DNA of 28,396 nucleotides from Chromera velia (GCA_018398765.1 JAHBMJ010000303.1:22403-50798); one strand, 5' to 3'; positions 9,299 to 22,183 are shown, counted from the stretch's first letter. The notes: generated by a model from the letters alone, not told the origin. Numbers and translations: made by a program.

Positions 9299-11233
9299 AT
9301 GACCCCCCTTATGGGTGGGGGGGTGTATCCTGCAGTGTCTCCCCCTGAACCTGCGATGGTGTCTGTGGGTGGAGGGGTACGTACTAGTGATGTCAGGGCT
9401 CCAAGGGCTCCTGACCTAGCTCCTGACATCTTCTTTTTCCTGGGAGTTAGGAAGTCGAGTAGAACTCGGGGGAGGCCGAAGTGTGACTCTGAGGATCCCC
9501 TCATCGCCTACACCCTGGAGGAGATCTTGACATCGGTCCCGAGGACCTTTGTGGAGATGTGCGATAAGGTCGTGGCTATAATCTTTGCGCACTTTTTCAA
9601 GACGATCCAGTACTCGACCTCAACTCTCGTTCTGAAGTACGAGAAGATTGCTTGTAAGCCCTATCGGTTCGGTACTTACACAGAGCTGCTGGCATATCAC
9701 AAGCGTCAGACTCTCCTGAACCACCTGGTTAAGGAGAACATCGTCCATGAGCTTGGCATGAAGTACAGCCTTAGGCTCCTGATGGCGCACCTGCCAAACG
9801 ACCTCATAATGAGGTGGCAGGAGAGGCAGAACCCGGTGGACCTCACCAGTGAAGTGGAGATCACTAAAGAGATCCACACTATCGCTTCCCAGGTGGAGAC
9901 CTTCAACAAGTCTCTCGGGGATGCCTGGGACCAGGGCTTGGTTAAGGGAGCTCTCATCGAGGACTTGAAGAGAGAGTGGGAACAGAAGGCGGCAACCTTC
10001 GGTATGAAGGACTCGGGGGATGCCTCGCGAGGGGGCATCATTCCGAAGGTTCCTTTCGTGGCGTTCGCAGGGCCTGGAGGAATCCCGCAGAGGAAGTCCC
10101 CTTCCAAGGCAAAGGGAGAGAAACCTTCAGGAAGAAAGACTCCTGACTCTGGCGGGAAGGGCAGGGGCAACTCTGATCGCGGGAGGCAAGGCAGTGCTGG
10201 CCGGGGTTTCGGTAAGGGGGATGGCGGGGGGAGCTCCAATCGGAGGCGCTCTCCTAGGTTCAATTCCTCTGCTCCCTCCAGTCGATACAATGATAAGGGG
10301 GTGGAAGGAAAGGACCGTCCTCCCACTCAGGCCGTTGTTAACCCCAGGGGCCCCAACAGGAACCCCGTTCTCGATCGATATGGTGTCCAACACCAGGACG
10401 GAACCGGATCGGATGCGTTCATCAGGACGATGGCGGGACCTGTAGAAACTCCCATCAAGCCCGGTCAGTGGGATGGAGAGTTTAGGTCTTTGTGGGATAA
10501 AGCGTATTGGGATCCTGCCAGCAGGAAGAGCCTTCCCCACGGGTACCGCGATGGGCAGTGCCTGAGATGCAACCGTTCGGACGGACATGCAGAGTGGGGG
10601 GGCCATGGGGCCTGTCCTTGGATTCGGAAGAAGGACGGCTGCCCAGCGTGTAAAACGATGGGCCATGCTCCCAACAACTGCCCTGACGAGAACGCGAAGA
10701 AGCGGTGGATGATGAAGCAGATGGACAAGACCAGGCAGGACAGGGGCGGCTCCAGGGGCCGTCCCAAAGGTCCTCCGGGAGGAGGAGGCCATGGAGGCGG
10801 CTCCGGAGACCGTCGAGGGTCTCCCTATCCTGGTCGTGGGGGCAGCTCAGGGGGGAGAGGAGGCGGTAGGGGTCGCGGCCATGGTGGGCGCACCCTTTCT
10901 CCTGGCAGGTTCAACAACGAGAACTTCGAGAAGAAGAACTTAGACTCCGGACAGGCGCAGCAGGGGGGTAGTGTCCCTCCTGTGTCCTCGCAGACTGTCG
11001 ATCCTGGGGGTCAGGACAATGATAATGATGTCGTAGTGACGGGTGGCGTCTCATGTGAAAAGGGGGACTCGTTCAACCTGACCATCCACGCGTCCAAGAG
11101 TGAGGAGAAGATCACTCATAGGGAGGGGTCTCTTGGAAAGGTTCGCTTTGCAGACCAGCTTGGCCTCCCTATGTGCTATAAGCCTGGAGCTAAGTACTCG
11201 CCCGACTACGACACAACGACCTTCCATGTGTGA
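9299..11233 (+). CDS. gag: Gag-like nucleocapsid protein (644 codons)
   Basis: The first 230 codons after the linker are helical and capsid-like. A Gly/Ser/Arg/Lys-rich linker follows. A CCHC zinc knuckle of exact spacing C-x2-C-x4-H-x4-C lies at 10640-10681, with a second degenerate Cys/His cluster just before it (10558-10618). An Arg/Gly-rich tail with RGG-like repeats comes next (10740-10920). Gag packages the element RNA, and both knuckle and RGG tail are RNA-binding features. TGA at 11231 ends the open stretch but the frame continues into the protease region, so Gag and Pol were probably one polyprotein. The ATG at 9299 comes directly after a TAG and is unlikely to be the native start. 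Confidence 0.82.
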   Translation: MTPLMGGGVYPAVSPPEPAMVSVGGGVRTSDVRAPRAPDLAPDIFFFLGVRKSSRTRGRPKCDSEDPLIAYTLEEILTSVPRTFVEMCDKVVAIIFAHFFKTIQYSTSTLVLKYEKIACKPYRFGTYTELLAYHKRQTLLNHLVKENIVHELGMKYSLRLLMAHLPNDLIMRWQERQNPVDLTSEVEITKEIHTIASQVETFNKSLGDAWDQGLVKGALIEDLKREWEQKAATFGMKDSGDASRGGIIPKVPFVAFAGPGGIPQRKSPSKAKGEKPSGRKTPDSGGKGRGNSDRGRQGSAGRGFGKGDGGGSSNRRRSPRFNSSAPSSRYNDKGVEGKDRPPTQAVVNPRGPNRNPVLDRYGVQHQDGTGSDAFIRTMAGPVETPIKPGQWDGEFRSLWDKAYWDPASRKSLPHGYRDGQCLRCNRSDGHAEWGGHGACPWIRKKDGCPACKTMGHAPNNCPDENAKKRWMMKQMDKTRQDRGGSRGRPKGPPGGGGHGGGSGDRRGSPYPGRGGSSGGRGGGRGRGHGGRTLSPGRFNNENFEKKNLDSGQAQQGGSVPPVSSQTVDPGGQDNDNDVVVTGGVSCEKGDSFNLTIHASKSEEKITHREGSLGKVRFADQLGLPMCYKPGAKYSPDYDTTTFHV

Positions 11234-11950
11234 CATGATGGGGCTATGGAGCGCCTGTCTGCCTGGGATCCTGTTGGGACCCACACGGGGGTCGATGTAT
11301 GGAGAGAAGGAGTCCGTGGAGCCTGGCAAACGCTCTTGTCCGACAAGCCTGAAAGGACAGGCTTGGAACGTATGGGGTGGGCTATCTTCCCTGCAGGTTT
11401 GGAGACTTGCATAACGGTCATACAAGCCTTCCAGTCAGAGTTCACTGCGGGAGGAGTCCAGCGCATCAGGGACATGATGGAGGAGCAGGACCCCCATCTC
11501 CTTGAGGTTATCTCTCGCACGCGGGGACCGGAGGACGAGACCACCATGGGTGCGGTGCCCTCTGGATCGAAGTCTGCGGTCTACACGGTCTCCCAGTACG
11601 AGAGTGAACTGATGAACGACCCGACCAGGACCCGGCGTCGGGCTAGGTTTCCAGAGAAGTTCAAGGTCTACAAGGTTTCGGGAAATATAAGATCCCAGAT
11701 CCATGAGCTCGTCGAGTACAGGGTCCTCAAGATTCATATTGACTCCTGTACGTTCGGGAACCTTATCTCTTGGAAGAAGGTGAGGAGCCTTATCCATACC
11801 TTTGGGGGGCCAGATATCCCGGACTGGACGGGTTTGTTCACGGGGGGCGTTGGGGAGGAGGGGGACAGGCCTCCAGACGGGGGGCTTCCCAGAAGGACGC
11901 GGCACCAGCACTATGAGCATCTTGTCACAGGATAAGATTTCATTGAGTAG
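11234..11950 (+). CDS. pol: Protease-like region of Pol, degenerate active site
   Basis: This stretch continues the Gag frame and lies where copia elements carry the aspartic protease. The best candidate site is [16 protein letters not shown], with Asp at 11741-11743. The normal motif is D-S/T-G, and here the third residue is Cys (TGT at 11747) where Gly is expected. A Gly codon GGT would need a transversion, so either the site was always divergent or it is wrongly identified. Two stops, TAA at 11933 and TAG at 11948, close the segment. The call rests mostly on position and this short motif. Confidence 0.5.
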
Positions 11951-14278
11951 AAGGTGCAGTTGGAGATCCCCCTCCAGTCACGGGGACTGGGGGATGAGGC
12001 GGCATTCTTTTGTCCTGCGGTTCTTGGCATCTGGTTTGGGACTCACGACCCCTCCGACGCTCCTAAGAACATTGTTGTCCCCTGCCTCCTCCACATGGTC
12101 GATCAGCCGAACCTTCCTGACGTGCTGATTTGCAATACTCCTGGTGCAGGTCTCTTCGTCCCTCGTTCTTTACCGAAGGATATCCTCCCCGCGTACCACG
12201 TGTGGGCTAAGAAAACGAAGGAGGAGAGACAGATCTCATATGGAGTGAGGCTGTCTATGGACCTGATGTACCAGGAGGGGGTGCGTCAAGGAATTCCGCA
12301 GGTTGATGTTAAGGTCATGGACACCCCCTTCAAGGTGGGGGCACCGGACGCCTGCATCATCCACAAGCCCTGGGGAGATAGGCCGGACGGGTACGGCCTC
12401 AACCACCTCCCTCGAGCAGTGTACGACCGCAGCCCGCATCACAAGGCCGTTCCAAACGAGTCCTTTGAGCACTCTCTTGGGGGCGGTCCCCAAGGAGGTT
12501 CATGCGGGTACCGGTTCCAGTCACTGCAGGAGGTGTGGGACCGGTGGAACAAGGCGCGGCAGCTGAAGCAGCAGAGAGATCCTCACAAGAGGATTCCCCG
12601 AACCCCTCTCCCCGACGTAGAGAAGAAGAGGTCGGCCAAGAAAGACTTCAGAGCCATACCCGACGGCGTCGAGGTCCCTGTAGCTGCCTGTCCGATCACA
12701 TATTGGGTCGAGGGTGGATGGACTGCTTTGGAGCTGGCGGACACCGACTACTGTCAGCAAGGTCCCTTTCTCGCGGTGAAAAAGTTTAACGCTGGGGGCG
12801 CTGCCCACTTCAAACCATGGGACTACGGGTATGAACGGACGCACCTGGCGGCCTTCTCAGCCGTTTCAGTCGACCAGAAGCATGAGGCGATGGCGCTACA
12901 CGCGCGCTACAGACACCAGAACTTTGACGATCTCAAGGAGACTCTCGTAGCTGAGGGCATTGAGATTGATGAGGACTGCAGAAAATGGGTTTCTGCGTGT
13001 CCCCTCTGTTAGCTGAAGAATGCGATCACTCCCAGGATTCACAAAAGGAGTGAGCACTTGTCGGCAGATTGGAGGCCAATCAAGGGGATGGTCTGGATCG
13101 TCGACATCTGGTTCTTCAAGGCTAGCTTCAAGGACCTTCTTGCGAAGGCCGAGACAGGGGGCTTCGGAATGATGGTCGTTCTCTATGAGCCAGGAGCCGG
13201 GTTCTCTTTGGCACACCCAGCTAAGGAGAAAGATAAGGCTTCTCTCATCGACTGCGCGCATTACTTTGCTCGCTGGCTGGGACGTCCGCACCTGGTATGC
13301 ATGGACGGAGAGAAGGCGGGAGCGGGTGCCTCCTTCCAGTCGTGGCTCCGGGGGGACGGATTCCCTGGACTACACCCCATCGAGTACCATCAGGGACCTC
13401 CGTATATTGGAAAGGGTCTGCAGGCTCTGGTCGAGCGCTGCATCCACAGCAATTGGGAGGGAGTGGCCCTCCTTATGTCAGACTCGAACCACCGTTTTCC
13501 CCTTGCTATGATTCACCTCGTGGCGATAGAGGAACGTTGGGGGTACTTCTGTGTGTTTCACAGAACGGTGGGGGGCATCCCTTTTACCCTAACCTTTCGA
13601 AGAGCGCCTCCTGGATGGAAAGTGGGGGACACCGTGGTGGTGTTCATGCCCTCCCTGGGAACGGAGTTGCACGGAGTCATTATGCAGTTCTTAGCTCTAC
13701 TCACGCACGATGTTGTCGTGGTTCTCCACAGGCACAAGGAGAAAAACGTTCAAGGGGAACGTTTTACCGTCCTGCAGGTCCACCCGAAGCATCTGCAGAC
13801 GGTCCCGGACAACCTCCGCCTCTGGGGGGGGCCTCGTTTCGATCAGGAAGGAACCATCCTCCTGGCTCCGGCAGGCGGAGACCAGGAGGATCCTCGACTC
13901 TGGAAAACTTCTGCAAGGCAGGAGGGGGGAACAAGCGCCCGTTACCGCAGACGGGCAGGCAGGAGCGACCTCGGGCATAGGGGATTCCCTTTAGTCCGTC
14001 CAGGCACCTCTCTGGTGGGATGGTACGAGGGGTTGCAGCGAGGGACACAGTGGCCGGCGAGGAAATTTTCTTTTCAGCTGGCTGATGAGGGCGAAGGTGT
14101 TGTGGGCTTGCGGGAAGCCCCTCGCCTCACTCACCTTTGTGAGGGCTATCAGGAGATTTTGAGCACGGGGGCGCAGGCGTCGGCTTCGTCATCGTCATCC
14201 TCTGCCCTCCCCTCTGCACTGTCTCCCTCCCTCCCTCCCCCTGCTCCTACAGAGCCCTCCGAACCCTCCCCTGCTTAA
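11951..14278 (+). CDS. pol: Integrase region of Pol: HHCC finger, DDE core, C-terminal domain
   Basis: An N-terminal zinc finger of form H-x4-H-x27-C-x2-C uses His at 12899 and 12914 and Cys at 12998 and 13007. A TAG stop at 13010 follows the last Cys directly. The catalytic core continues in the same frame with Asp at 13103 (WIVDIWFF), Asp at 13304 (VCMDGEKAG) and Glu at 13433 (LVERC), 42 residues after the second Asp. A C-terminal segment with WKVGDTVVVFMP (13614-13650) resembles the SH3-like DNA-binding part. Integrase inserts the cDNA into host DNA. Codons 12000-12850 upstream of the finger are open but unrecognised. TAA at 14276 ends this piece. Confidence 0.85.
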
Positions 14279-15142
<864 letters not shown>

Positions 15143-16156
15143 ACCCTTTTGGAGCAGAAGTTCTGGACAGTCGGGCTGTCCATGGCTATCAGTTTTCCCG
15201 AGAGGTACTACAGGTACAAGCAGATCGAGTTCCAGAACTATGTTCTTCTGAGCTCCTACGACTTGGATCCGGTGGCTGCGAGCATCCGAGCGTATACGGA
15301 AGGAGGAGATCGGATGATGAAACACTTTCGGGACGTGTTCCGGGGGACAGAAAGCAATGAAGATGAGAAGGCGTGGTGCCTCGTGTATGAGATGTGCTAC
15401 CAAGTCAGGTGCATGTTCCACCGGTTGAAGCACCACGATGACCGCTCGTGCCCCATCGTGTTCGAGAGAGAAGACCCCAAGGTAGAGGTCGTTCCTCCCA
15501 AGGACCCCAGAGACAGGGTCGACAAGAACAAGGTCGGCCGCGGGGACCGAGCTTGGGAGGAGCTCTCGGAGGCATCGGTAGCAAAGACAGGCAGAGAGAG
15601 AAGGGGAGACGAAGGGTCCTCTTACGTTTATTTGTCAGGTGCTGAGGATGAGGAGACAGTCACTGAGGAAGACACCTTTGCTTCTGAGTCTCTGCTGTGG
15701 GGCAGATCGAGTGGGTCAGACCTAGACCGTCACGATGGAGATGATGGGAGGGATCCTCTTGATGGAAATAGAGGTCACAGGGACTCTCTTCTAGACAATT
15801 CTCTATACGACCCACCTCCAGGGGGTTATTCTGGAGGAGACTGGGGCGGGGGAACAGATGATGATGGAGGTAGAGATGGTGGGGGGGACGCTCCTCCTGG
15901 ATCTTCCCAAGCTCTATATCATGGCATCTCCGTTAGGGAGAGGGCCCGCCTCCGTCTATTGGCTCGCAGACGACCGCGTAGATCGTCTGGGAGAAGGATC
16001 TTCTCCGGGGATGACGGAGACGACGAAAGAAGGGCAGAGTCATCTGCCAAGAGGGGTAGAGGTGACGAGTCGGAACCGGAGGATAGGCCGATCGACCCTT
16101 TTACGCAGCCGGGGGGCGCAGATAGGTCCCGGTCTGACCAAGGAATTCCCATCTGA
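15143..16156 (+). CDS. pol: Unrecognised Pol segment B: folded domain then acidic/basic low complexity
   Basis: The first 110 codons look globular, with aromatic residues and Cys ([20 protein letters not shown] and [17 protein letters not shown]). A highly charged, Gly/Asp/Arg-rich stretch follows, with a basic cluster ([14 protein letters not shown]) that could be a nuclear localisation signal. It ends in TGA at 16154 but the frame continues. No known copia domain matches, and the role is unknown. Confidence 0.6.
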   Translation, partial: TLLEQKFWTVGLSMAISFPERYYRYKQIEFQNYVLLSSYDLDPVAASIRAYTEGGDRMMKHFRDVFRGTESNEDEKAWCLVYEMCYQVRCMFHRLKHHDDRSCPIVFEREDPKVEVVPPKDPRDRVDKNKVGRGDRAWEELSEASVAKTGRERRGDEGSSYVYLSGAEDEETVTEEDTFASESLLWGRSSGSDLDRHDGDDGRDPLDGNRGHRDSLLDNSLYDPPPGGYSGGDWGGGTDDDGGRDGGGDAPPGSSQALYHGISVRERARLRLLARRRPRRSSGRRIFSGDDGDDERRAESSAKRGRGDESEPEDRPIDPFTQPGGADRSRSDQGIPI

Positions 16157-17197
16157 GAGAGGAGAGTTTTGGGTCCAGCTGCGCTGGAGTTCTCCTCATA
16201 CGATCGTCAGTCGATGGAGGCCCACCCCTTGAAGGGGGCAGTTGTCCAGAAGGACAACCGGAGAAAGCTTGTGGCCCTCCACTTAAAAGCGTGTAGGAGC
16301 TACGGATAGGCAGACCTTGCACCCGATCTTTCAGTAAGGGACCCCCTCGCTTTCAAGGTCAAGGAAATCAGGGACAGGAGAGTGAAACGGTTGTTCATCA
16401 AGTACGTGTTCAACATTCGGAGAGGGAGAGTCCCCGAAGAGGCTGTGCACATAATTGATGACCCCGTCCAGCTCCGTGAAGTGGAAGTCTGGAAACTCCT
16501 GAAGGAAGAAAGGGTAGGGGGTGCGAAGGGCTCTGCAGACACGGTGTCTGCAGAACCTTCCGCATCGTCGTCTTCCTCTGCTGTGCCTTCCTTTTCTGCT
16601 GTCCCTGCTGTGCCACCTGTCGAGGGAGAGTCACGTGTTGTCCCCGAGGCTACTGAGTCTCAACCTGTTGTTCCTTCGAACGCAGGCGGAGAGGAGCGAG
16701 TGGAGGATCATGGGGGTCCTCCTGCTACCGAGGGGGCATCTGATGAAGGGAATGAGGTTGGGGGAGTTGAGCCACTGGGTCCTATTATGGAGAATATGGA
16801 GACGGATGAGGAGCCTCCGTCTCTGGTAGCATCTACGGACGGGGACGGGTATGCCTCAAATGCAAGCCTGTCGACGTTTAAGGCAAGCGGTCTGGGCTTC
16901 GGGAGCGACAGCAGCTCCTCGGATGAAAAGTGGGGTATCCTGGGGGGTCGGAAACTTCCCAGGGCAGGAGAAGGTCCCACCGTGAGGCAGAACCCGCCCA
17001 AGAAGGAGATTGAGGAGATGAACAAGGTGAATGAGGTTTTGCAGGGCCTGCAGTGGGAATGGTTCAACACCCTCTATACGATGGAGGTTTTGAGGGAGGA
17101 GCGAGCAAGGAGAGTACCCGAGGTGACGGGGAGGAACTGGAATGATGATTTCCAAGAGGAGAGAGGCATTCTGTCGTTCGTTGGGGCGATGGCGTAA
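16157..17197 (+). CDS. pol: Unrecognised Pol segment C leading to RT
   Basis: The frame continues through TAG at 16307 to TAA at 17195. It opens with a basic helical part ([20 protein letters not shown]). An acidic, Ser/Pro/Glu-rich linker follows, then a helical end containing [19 protein letters not shown]. Such linkers precede RT in copia polyproteins, but this one is much longer than usual. Confidence 0.6.
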
Positions 17198-18265
17198 GAG
17201 AGGGAAGAGGGCAGTCCCAAACGGGCTGGGACGCCCAAGAGCCTCACCAGGAGTAGGTGGTGCAGTCTTCCTCACCTGTCTTGCCTTTCCTCCAGGAACC
17301 CTCGGTCAGGGTTCCTGTTCATGGAAGTTGCCGTGTACGAGGAGGAGATGAGCCGTTTCAAGAAGGGCTCTACCCAGCTCCCTGCCACAAAGGAGGAGAT
17401 CGACTTGGGGTCTCACAAGCTTGCTGCCCTGAAGGAGTGGCTGGTAAACATTGTGGGAAATTAGACGCTCGGCAGGAGGGTTAAAAGGAACAAGGTTCGG
17501 GCGGTCGTCGGCATGGGCTGGCGATGCACTTGGAAAGAGACGGACGATGGGGGCCGGAAGCCTAAGGCAAGGTTTTTCACAAAGGGCTTCCTGGACGGCC
17601 GACTCATTGACACCTACGTCGGAACGCCTTCCGTCACGGGGATCAACACCGTCTGCCTTTTTATTGTGTCCACAGGAATGGAGATGGGGGCGGTGGATGT
17701 GACCACTGCCTTCTTGACCTCCAAGGATCATAACGCTGAACGGGTCGGCGCAACACTACCCTCTGTGCTGCCTCGAGTCCCTGAGGAGAACCCCTTTAAG
17801 GACATCCCTGACGACAAGTACGAGGAGCTGAGGAGGATGGTGGCTAAGTACGAGCCCAGGGGCACGTACTTGGTGGAGATCGGCCTCTACGGACTGCCCT
17901 GTGCGGCCCAGCTTTTCAACCATAAGTTAGAGGGGGTGTGCAAGGAGTTGGGGTTCAAGCGCGTGGACGCGTCTATCGCAGTCAAGACTCCCCCTGAAGG
18001 AAGGAGAGCCCAAGCCATCGTCATGAATTGGATAGACGATTTGCTAACTAGAGCCCCTCCGAAGGAGCACAAGGTCCTTCAGGAGACCCTCAATAAGAGG
18101 CTGGGCTTTAGGTCCATGTGTGTGATTGGGGAGGGATCAGAGAGGAAGTTTTCTGGAGTGGACATATCCAGAGTCTCCACGGAGGAGATACACCTCTCCC
18201 AGGTCTTGTACCTCGAGAACACAGACACCGCTCCTCTATGGCAGATTTTGAAGGAGAAGCGCTAG
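17198..18265 (+). CDS. pol: Reverse transcriptase domain of Pol (Ty1/copia type)
   Basis: The domain follows copia RT order. KLAALKEWLVNIVGN is the N-terminal helix region, broken by TAG at 17462. KARFFTKGF follows (copia KARLVARGF-like). The first catalytic Asp is in AVDVTTAFLT (17696). The LYGLPCAAQLF segment is next, and the active site is NWIDDLL with Asp at 18035 and 18038. The usual residue before x-D-D is Tyr or Phe, and Trp here is unusual. RT copies the element RNA into cDNA. TAA at 17195 and TAG at 18263 bound the piece, and no frameshift is present. Confidence 0.92.
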
Positions 18266-19018
18266 GAGAAGCGTCCGAGCAAACCCTGGAAGGGTTTGGA
18301 CGGCAAAAGTGCTGAGCCCTCCACCGAGGAGGAGGTCGACAACCAGTATGAGAAGCGGATCCATGCTGGAGTCGGGACTCTGCAGTGGGGGATGAGGATG
18401 AATCCGCTCCATACGGTGTGGGGCCACACGGTAGCGCAATCGATTTCGAAGCCCTCCAGGCGCGTTTTCAAGACGGTCGTGCGCATCATCGAGATGCTGA
18501 AGAGGCACTCTGACAAGCGGGTTTTCATGAGCGTGGGGCTCGTGCCCGTCGTGCACGCGTACTTCGACACAGCGTTCAAGTTCGCGACGTATACTGCACG
18601 GTTACGTTATGTTGTCAGGATCCTGCACTCGATCAAGTTGTAAGGGGAGCTGCGGTCCCTCCTGGAGAACTGGATCGCGTGGGCCACCAAGGGGATGGGA
18701 AGGAAGGTCGGGTCTTCCACCACCGGGGAGGTGCTCGCCTTTGAGTTTCTTTTCAAGAAGCTCTTCGGCATCGTTGCCCTCGTTAAGGCAATGTGAGGCC
18801 TCAAGAAGGTCCGTATAATTGTCTACATGGACTCCGGCCCCCTCCACGACCAGTTCCGGTCTGGCAAGGCCCAGACCAATATGACTATACAAGGCGTTTT
18901 GGAGTGGTGCATTCAGGAGATGCGTGTCCTTGGGGCAGATCTCCAGTGGATTGCACGATCAAGGAACGTGGCGAAGATGATGACCAAGTGCGCCCTCCCC
19001 AGTGGGGAGATGGCATAA
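18266..19018 (+). CDS. pol: RNase H domain of Pol and end of polyprotein
   Basis: RNase H removes the RNA strand of the RNA-DNA hybrid. Three acidic positions of the family can be placed. Asp at 18566 is in VHAYFDTAFKFA. Glu at 18728 is in SSTTGEVLAFEF, the copia SSTEAEY-like motif. Asp at 18830 is in IIVYMDSGP. The closing motif LQWIARSRNVAKMMTKC resembles the copia end in which NVADxxTK is typical. TAA at 18641 and TGA at 18794 interrupt the frame. TAA at 19016-19018 is probably the native stop. Confidence 0.88.
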
Positions 19019-22000
19019 ATCCGGCGGCGTGGAACTTCTGGAGGGGAAGGGTGCGGGGCCTTTTTCTTTCTCTCTTTTGTGTCCTGTTTCTGTCGTCTGC
19101 TCTTTCCTTTCTGTCGTCCCTTTGCAGGTAGGCGTGTACAGGTTTTTTGTTTTTCGCTCAAGGTGGGGACGACTGGGGTTTGGGTTTGGGCATAAAAGGA
19201 GCTAGATAGGCTAGAGGTACTGTTCGTCCCTTTTATCCATTTCTCTCTCTCGTTAATCTGTTCTCCCAGATAGGCGATTAGATGGGGAGGTGACAAGAAA
19301 GAGGGGCAGGAGACAAGGGGTCTCCTGCTGGGTGGGCGTGGGCTCACCCAGGCAGGAGAGCAAGAAGAGTTAGGCAGGAAAGCAAGAAAGCCAGAAGAGC
19401 AGGTCCTCTTCCGCTGCACCCTTCCGTACACCTCCACAGCCATACATGTTCGGTAGTTGTCCTGTTCTGTCTCGTCCTGTTTGTGTTCGTGTTTGTTTGC
19501 TTGTATTCACTGCTATGGCGTAGTTGGCGCATGTGCCTCTGCATCATGGGCAAAGCATCCAATGCTCGGGCAATGCATGAGGCCATGCAATAAGCGGGCC
19601 CAAATTCCATGTAAACCGAGTATCAATTTTTTGGGGCAGCTCGGGTGGAACAAACGAGCGTAGACTGTTTAAGGTCAATTACGTGGGATGTATGGGCGGG
19701 TGGATCCAACGTTCATGAGGAGGCATTACCCAGTCTGTTCGTATCCGTTGTCTTGCACTCTGTGTTTGGTGCCCGTCTGCATAAGAGATCCATGCGCAGG
19801 AAACAGACGGGCTCTAGGACGGGCTGTTTTCGCGGCGAAGGTGAGTGCCCGAAGCACTCAAACAGTCCGATCCCTGTGCGTTTTCCTTCCTCCGTTTTGA
19901 GCAGAATGGGCCTGGCCAGACTAGTTAGGCAGCCTGAGAGAACGCTATCAGCTGGTATGAGGAGGCTTGAAACTTTAGCGTGAATAATTTTTTTTTTTGC
20001 ATCCATTTATGACCTGGCTGCCTGTCTGCGATCCGTTGTGGTGATAGAGTTGGCGTACTGCCTGACCGACGCTTTGATCTGTACTTTCGTCTCACTCCCT
20101 GCAGGGCTTTGCATCACCCCCGAGTGAAACCACGGGAGAATGTAGATAGAAAGGGGGGAGGGTGCTCATGGAGAGCATCACGTCTGGCAGGTGGCAGCCT
20201 AGGCAAGGGGAAAGACCACTGTGCGCATACTGAAACTTTTTGTCTCTTTGTCTCGTCTCTCTATACACAGCACTTTAGCAGAATCGCAAGGGCGCCCTGC
20301 GTTCATGAATGAACTGTTCCAGTCGGATGTGTAACTACCGTGCAAAAGAGACCTGATCCAAGTGCAGGGGGCATTTTGGGTGAGAATGAGAGCTCAGGTG
20401 TGTTATAGGTGCTTCTTTCCTCTGCCGGCAGCTTATCCTGCCTGAAGCCTGTCCTCCACTCTGGGAGGTTAGGTTAAGGATGAGTGTAAGTCCGGGTATG
20501 TTCGGTTTTGTTGGTTTGTATTTATGAAATCCTTTCCCCAGAAGGTCAGGGGAGTGCATGGTGGCTCTCCTATAATTTTTAATTGTTTTCGCAAGGCATG
20601 CATGAAGGGGTAGGGGGTGCCTCGGGGGCACCTTCCTTGAAGTGCAGTTCGTTTTTATATATTTGTTTTCTCTCCCTCTTTCTTCTTTGTTTGGATTTCC
20701 GTATGGCCCGGGGAAGCTTGTCACATCATAGGGGCGTGCATGGTCGGTGAACGCTAGCCGGGTGTGGGCATCTTCAGGTTTTCCGTTTTAAATTCTTCTT
20801 CACAGACGGAAAGGAGCTGGGAGGGAAAGGCCTTCCCGTCCTGTCTATGTAGGCAGAGACCTTTTGCAGTCATGTTTTCCTTGAGCTGCCGGTTTACGTT
20901 AGGGGGCCTAACCCATTGCCGACCTGAACTAGAGTAGGGTGGGCACAGCATGTAGAACATTTTCCCTTCCTTTTGTGGTGATCGCGGGGCTATCCACACA
21001 TACCATATGTACAAGTCCGTGAAAGAAGGAAAAGAAATACTGGGGGAGAAGGGGGTAAGGACTTTGCTTTTGCCAGGCCTGTTCTGGAAGAATAGGTCTC
21101 CTTGCCAGGGGGGCAAGGCATGCCGAGGCTGTCAAAGGCTCTTGGTTTCCAATGAACTGCATTTTGGTTTGCATGAGGAATGCTTGTGTTTAGTTTACCT
21201 TTTTTTTCTTTTATTTCTTTCATACGTTCAGAGCAGGGTCCGTCCGGAGCAGGAAGCATGACAGGTAGCGCGGGCTCCTACATGCTAGATGTCTTCGGTT
21301 CTCTGCGTGTGGGGCGAGGCTCCATCTGGAGGCAGATGGGCTGTGTGTCCCATGCGTTCATTAGCATAAGTAGGCATGGGCTCGGGGCTTGTGTTTTTCT
21401 GCGCTGTTCCTTTCGCTTTTTTCGGTGTGGTTTCGTTTTGTTCTGTTCTTCCAGCCCGGTTGGCTGGTATCCCTTTCCATGTTTGCCCTGTACATGCGTG
21501 AGCCCGGTGTGCTCTCACTTATTAAAGGATAATAAATGACATCTGTAGAGGACGGCGCGTGAGAGCACAAAAAAAAAAATGAGGAGAGAAGAGGTAAATG
21601 ATACATGAGTAATTCTTTTATGATTGTGCGGTGTTGGTTGGAAGGAAAAGCAGTCTCCGTTTCGGGTGTGGGGAAAGGGGAGGACCTATGGCAATCCCTT
21701 CCATGCATATCTTTTCAACGTGTAGGCGTTTTGAGCTGGGTGTGTTAGGGGCACGTCCTGGCATGGCTGCGTCCAACCTATGAGCGCACATTCTGGGTTG
21801 CTGGCCGTAGTAGCGGGGCAGTGTTTGAGCAGTTCGGGGGATGCCGTATTTTTATGATTTGCTCGGATGGGAAGCGGTGCTTCTCGCTGTAGGGACTCGT
21901 CTGTGCTTGCACAGGAGCCTCCGGTAGCAATTGCCTGTTTGCATATGCGGATTACTCTGCCTGCATATAGAGGTCCTTTAGATAAAAGAAGGACGCTCCC

Positions 22001-22172
22001 ATTAGGTCGCCAGTTGCGGTGGCTGGCAGGCAATGGTTGAGCATCAGAAAAAGAGGAAAAGGAAAATTGGGGAGCCGGGTGATTAAAGAAAGGTCTTTTC
22101 TTATGCTTCCCGATCCCCCTCGTCAGAGAGGGGTGTGTTATGCTGCGTGCTCCATAGTCTTTCCTCGAGGGC
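19019..22172 (+). other. Long non-coding region between pol and the 3' LTR
   Basis: About 3.15 kb hold only short overlapping open frames on both strands with no domain, motif or consistent composition. A TATA-like GCATAAAAGG lies at 19190-19199. Poly-T and poly-A runs occur at 19988-19998 and 21570-21579. In some large copia elements this position carries an extra ORF. Here I cannot support one, and it may be too decayed to read. Confidence 0.55.
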
Positions 22173-22174
22173 TT

Positions 22175-22183
22175 GGGAGGAGG
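22175..22183 (+). promoter_or_regulatory. Polypurine tract priming plus-strand synthesis
   Basis: GGGAGGAGG lies two bases before the TG start of the 3' LTR, where LTR retrotransposons keep the purine-rich RNA primer. Confidence 0.65.

Noticed and set aside
9706-10792. Long minus-strand open frames opposite gag.
   Set aside because: They are shadows of the GC-rich Gag frame, which has a zinc knuckle and RGG repeats on the plus strand.
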